Assembly (NCBI RefSeq): GCF_014195445.1
Contig: NZ_JACIBT010000003.1
Location: forward strand, 95,952 to 159,951
Length of the DNA: 64,000 nucleotides
Reading direction: 5' to 3'
Source: Garicola koreensis
GTDB taxonomy: Bacteria; Actinomycetota; Actinomycetes; Actinomycetales; Micrococcaceae
The notes beneath the pieces are model-generated. The model saw only the letters and a list, made by a program, of their open reading frames with translations, ran no database searches and was not told the origin of the DNA. How positions within the stretch are numbered: position 1 is the first letter of the stretch; each line of letters starts with the position of its first letter. Shown here one piece after another: positions 63,542-64,000 of the stretch. The position numbers and the translations under genes are program-made.

Positions 63542-64000
63542 ATGGACGGTGAGAACATCGAATGCTGGCTGACAGACATGGACGGCGTGCTCGTCCGCGA
63601 ACACGAGGCGCTGCCCGGCGCCGCCGAGCTGCTGGAGCAGTGGCGGCGCAAAGACCTTCCCTACCTGGTGCTGACCAACAACTCCATCTTCACCGCCCGC
63701 GACCTCTCGGCCAGGCTGCGCCATTCTGGGCTGGTTGTTCCCGAGGACCGCATCTGGACCTCTGCGCTGGCCACCGCCACCTTCCTGGCGAATCAGGTCG
63801 ATCGCGAGAAGGGCGCCGGCTCCTGCTATGTGGTCGGCGAAGCGGGGCTGACCACCGCACTCCATGAGACCGGGTTCATCATGACCGACACGGCCCCCGA
63901 CTACGTGGTGGTGGGCGAAACCCGCAACTACAGCTTCGAGGCTATCACCAAGGCCGTGCGGCTGATCCGTGACGGTGCCCGGTTCATCGCCACCAACCCG
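63542..64000 (+). CDS. HAD-IIA family (NagD-like) phosphatase, 5' part
   Basis: The first 153 codons of a HAD-superfamily subclass IIA protein are present. Motif I is WLTDMDGVLVREHEALP with the nucleophilic Asp (about 12), motif II YLVLTNNSIFTARDLS (about 44-59), and the cap begins near YVVVGETRNYSFE. Such enzymes dephosphorylate UMP, p-nitrophenyl or sugar phosphates. The gene is cut by the window end, so motifs III and IV are not seen. It is divergent from the GntR gene. Confidence 0.87.
   Translation, partial: MDGENIECWLTDMDGVLVREHEALPGAAELLEQWRRKDLPYLVLTNNSIFTARDLSARLRHSGLVVPEDRIWTSALATATFLANQVDREKGAGSCYVVGEAGLTTALHETGFIMTDTAPDYVVVGETRNYSFEAITKAVRLIRDGARFIATNP

Overview
The window is GC-rich DNA from an actinobacterium. 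Its core gene sets are actinobacterial: the coproporphyrin-dependent haem pathway (cpfC, chdC, cgoX), adnA/adnB instead of recBCD, uvrD2, an UPF0182 membrane protein beside a PDZ-Lon protease and a zincin-2 protein, and ligA with an adjoining inositol-phosphatase-like gene. A member of the Micrococcaceae (Nesterenkonia/Kocuria/Arthrobacter relatives) fits best. That assignment is inference from gene content and order.

Positions 1-19450 are accessory DNA. An ISL3-family transposase gene, also damaged by a frameshift, is split by a complete RIT (recombinase-in-trio) element: three overlapping tyrosine recombinase genes between 84-bp terminal inverted repeats. Next come the relic of a site-specifically integrated element (integrase plus a 45-bp copy of a tRNA-Thr 3' end), a PIN-type toxin-antitoxin pair, an EamA permease and a cation-diffusion protein with altered metal-site motifs. 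Two copper-type lipoproteins (CueP-like and DUF305), a DUF418-like membrane protein, a two-component system and two NlpC/P60 cell-wall hydrolases follow. The second hydrolase has lost its start to a 205-bp ISL3 end in inverse orientation, so about 13.5 kb lies between two inward-facing ISL3 ends. A decayed phage-like immunity region (two divergent XRE repressors) then abuts tRNA-fMet.

Positions 19550-41530 are conserved chromosome: UPF0182, PDZ-Lon protease, zincin-2, a ThiF-like protein, a YgjP-type peptidase, UvrD2, an APH-like kinase, an MFS exporter, the AdnAB helicase-nuclease pair, an SseB-like protein, a DnaQ-type exonuclease and a small membrane protein.

Positions 41551-53499 form a nearly complete haem regulon. 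hemL, hemB, hemD, hemC, cpfC and chdC run leftward. A TspO/MBR-family protein runs rightward between two copies of a roughly 92-bp repeat. cgoX and hemE run leftward, and hemA runs rightward. Together they take glutamyl-tRNA to haem by way of coproporphyrin.

Positions 53500-64000 carry a baeRF/Vms1-like protein, an FAD monooxygenase, ligA with an inositol-phosphatase-like gene, a fructosamine-kinase-like gene, an S4 RNA-binding protein, a Rieske ferredoxin, a GntR-controlled ABC transporter and the start of a HAD-IIA phosphatase. Two intergenic gaps here (near 56120-56272 and 61142-61294) hold inverted copies of the same roughly 150-bp non-coding element. It ends in a covarying terminator-like hairpin whose loop shows CCCCCUC. 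This is the best candidate in the window for an undescribed (or at least unannotated) small RNA family.
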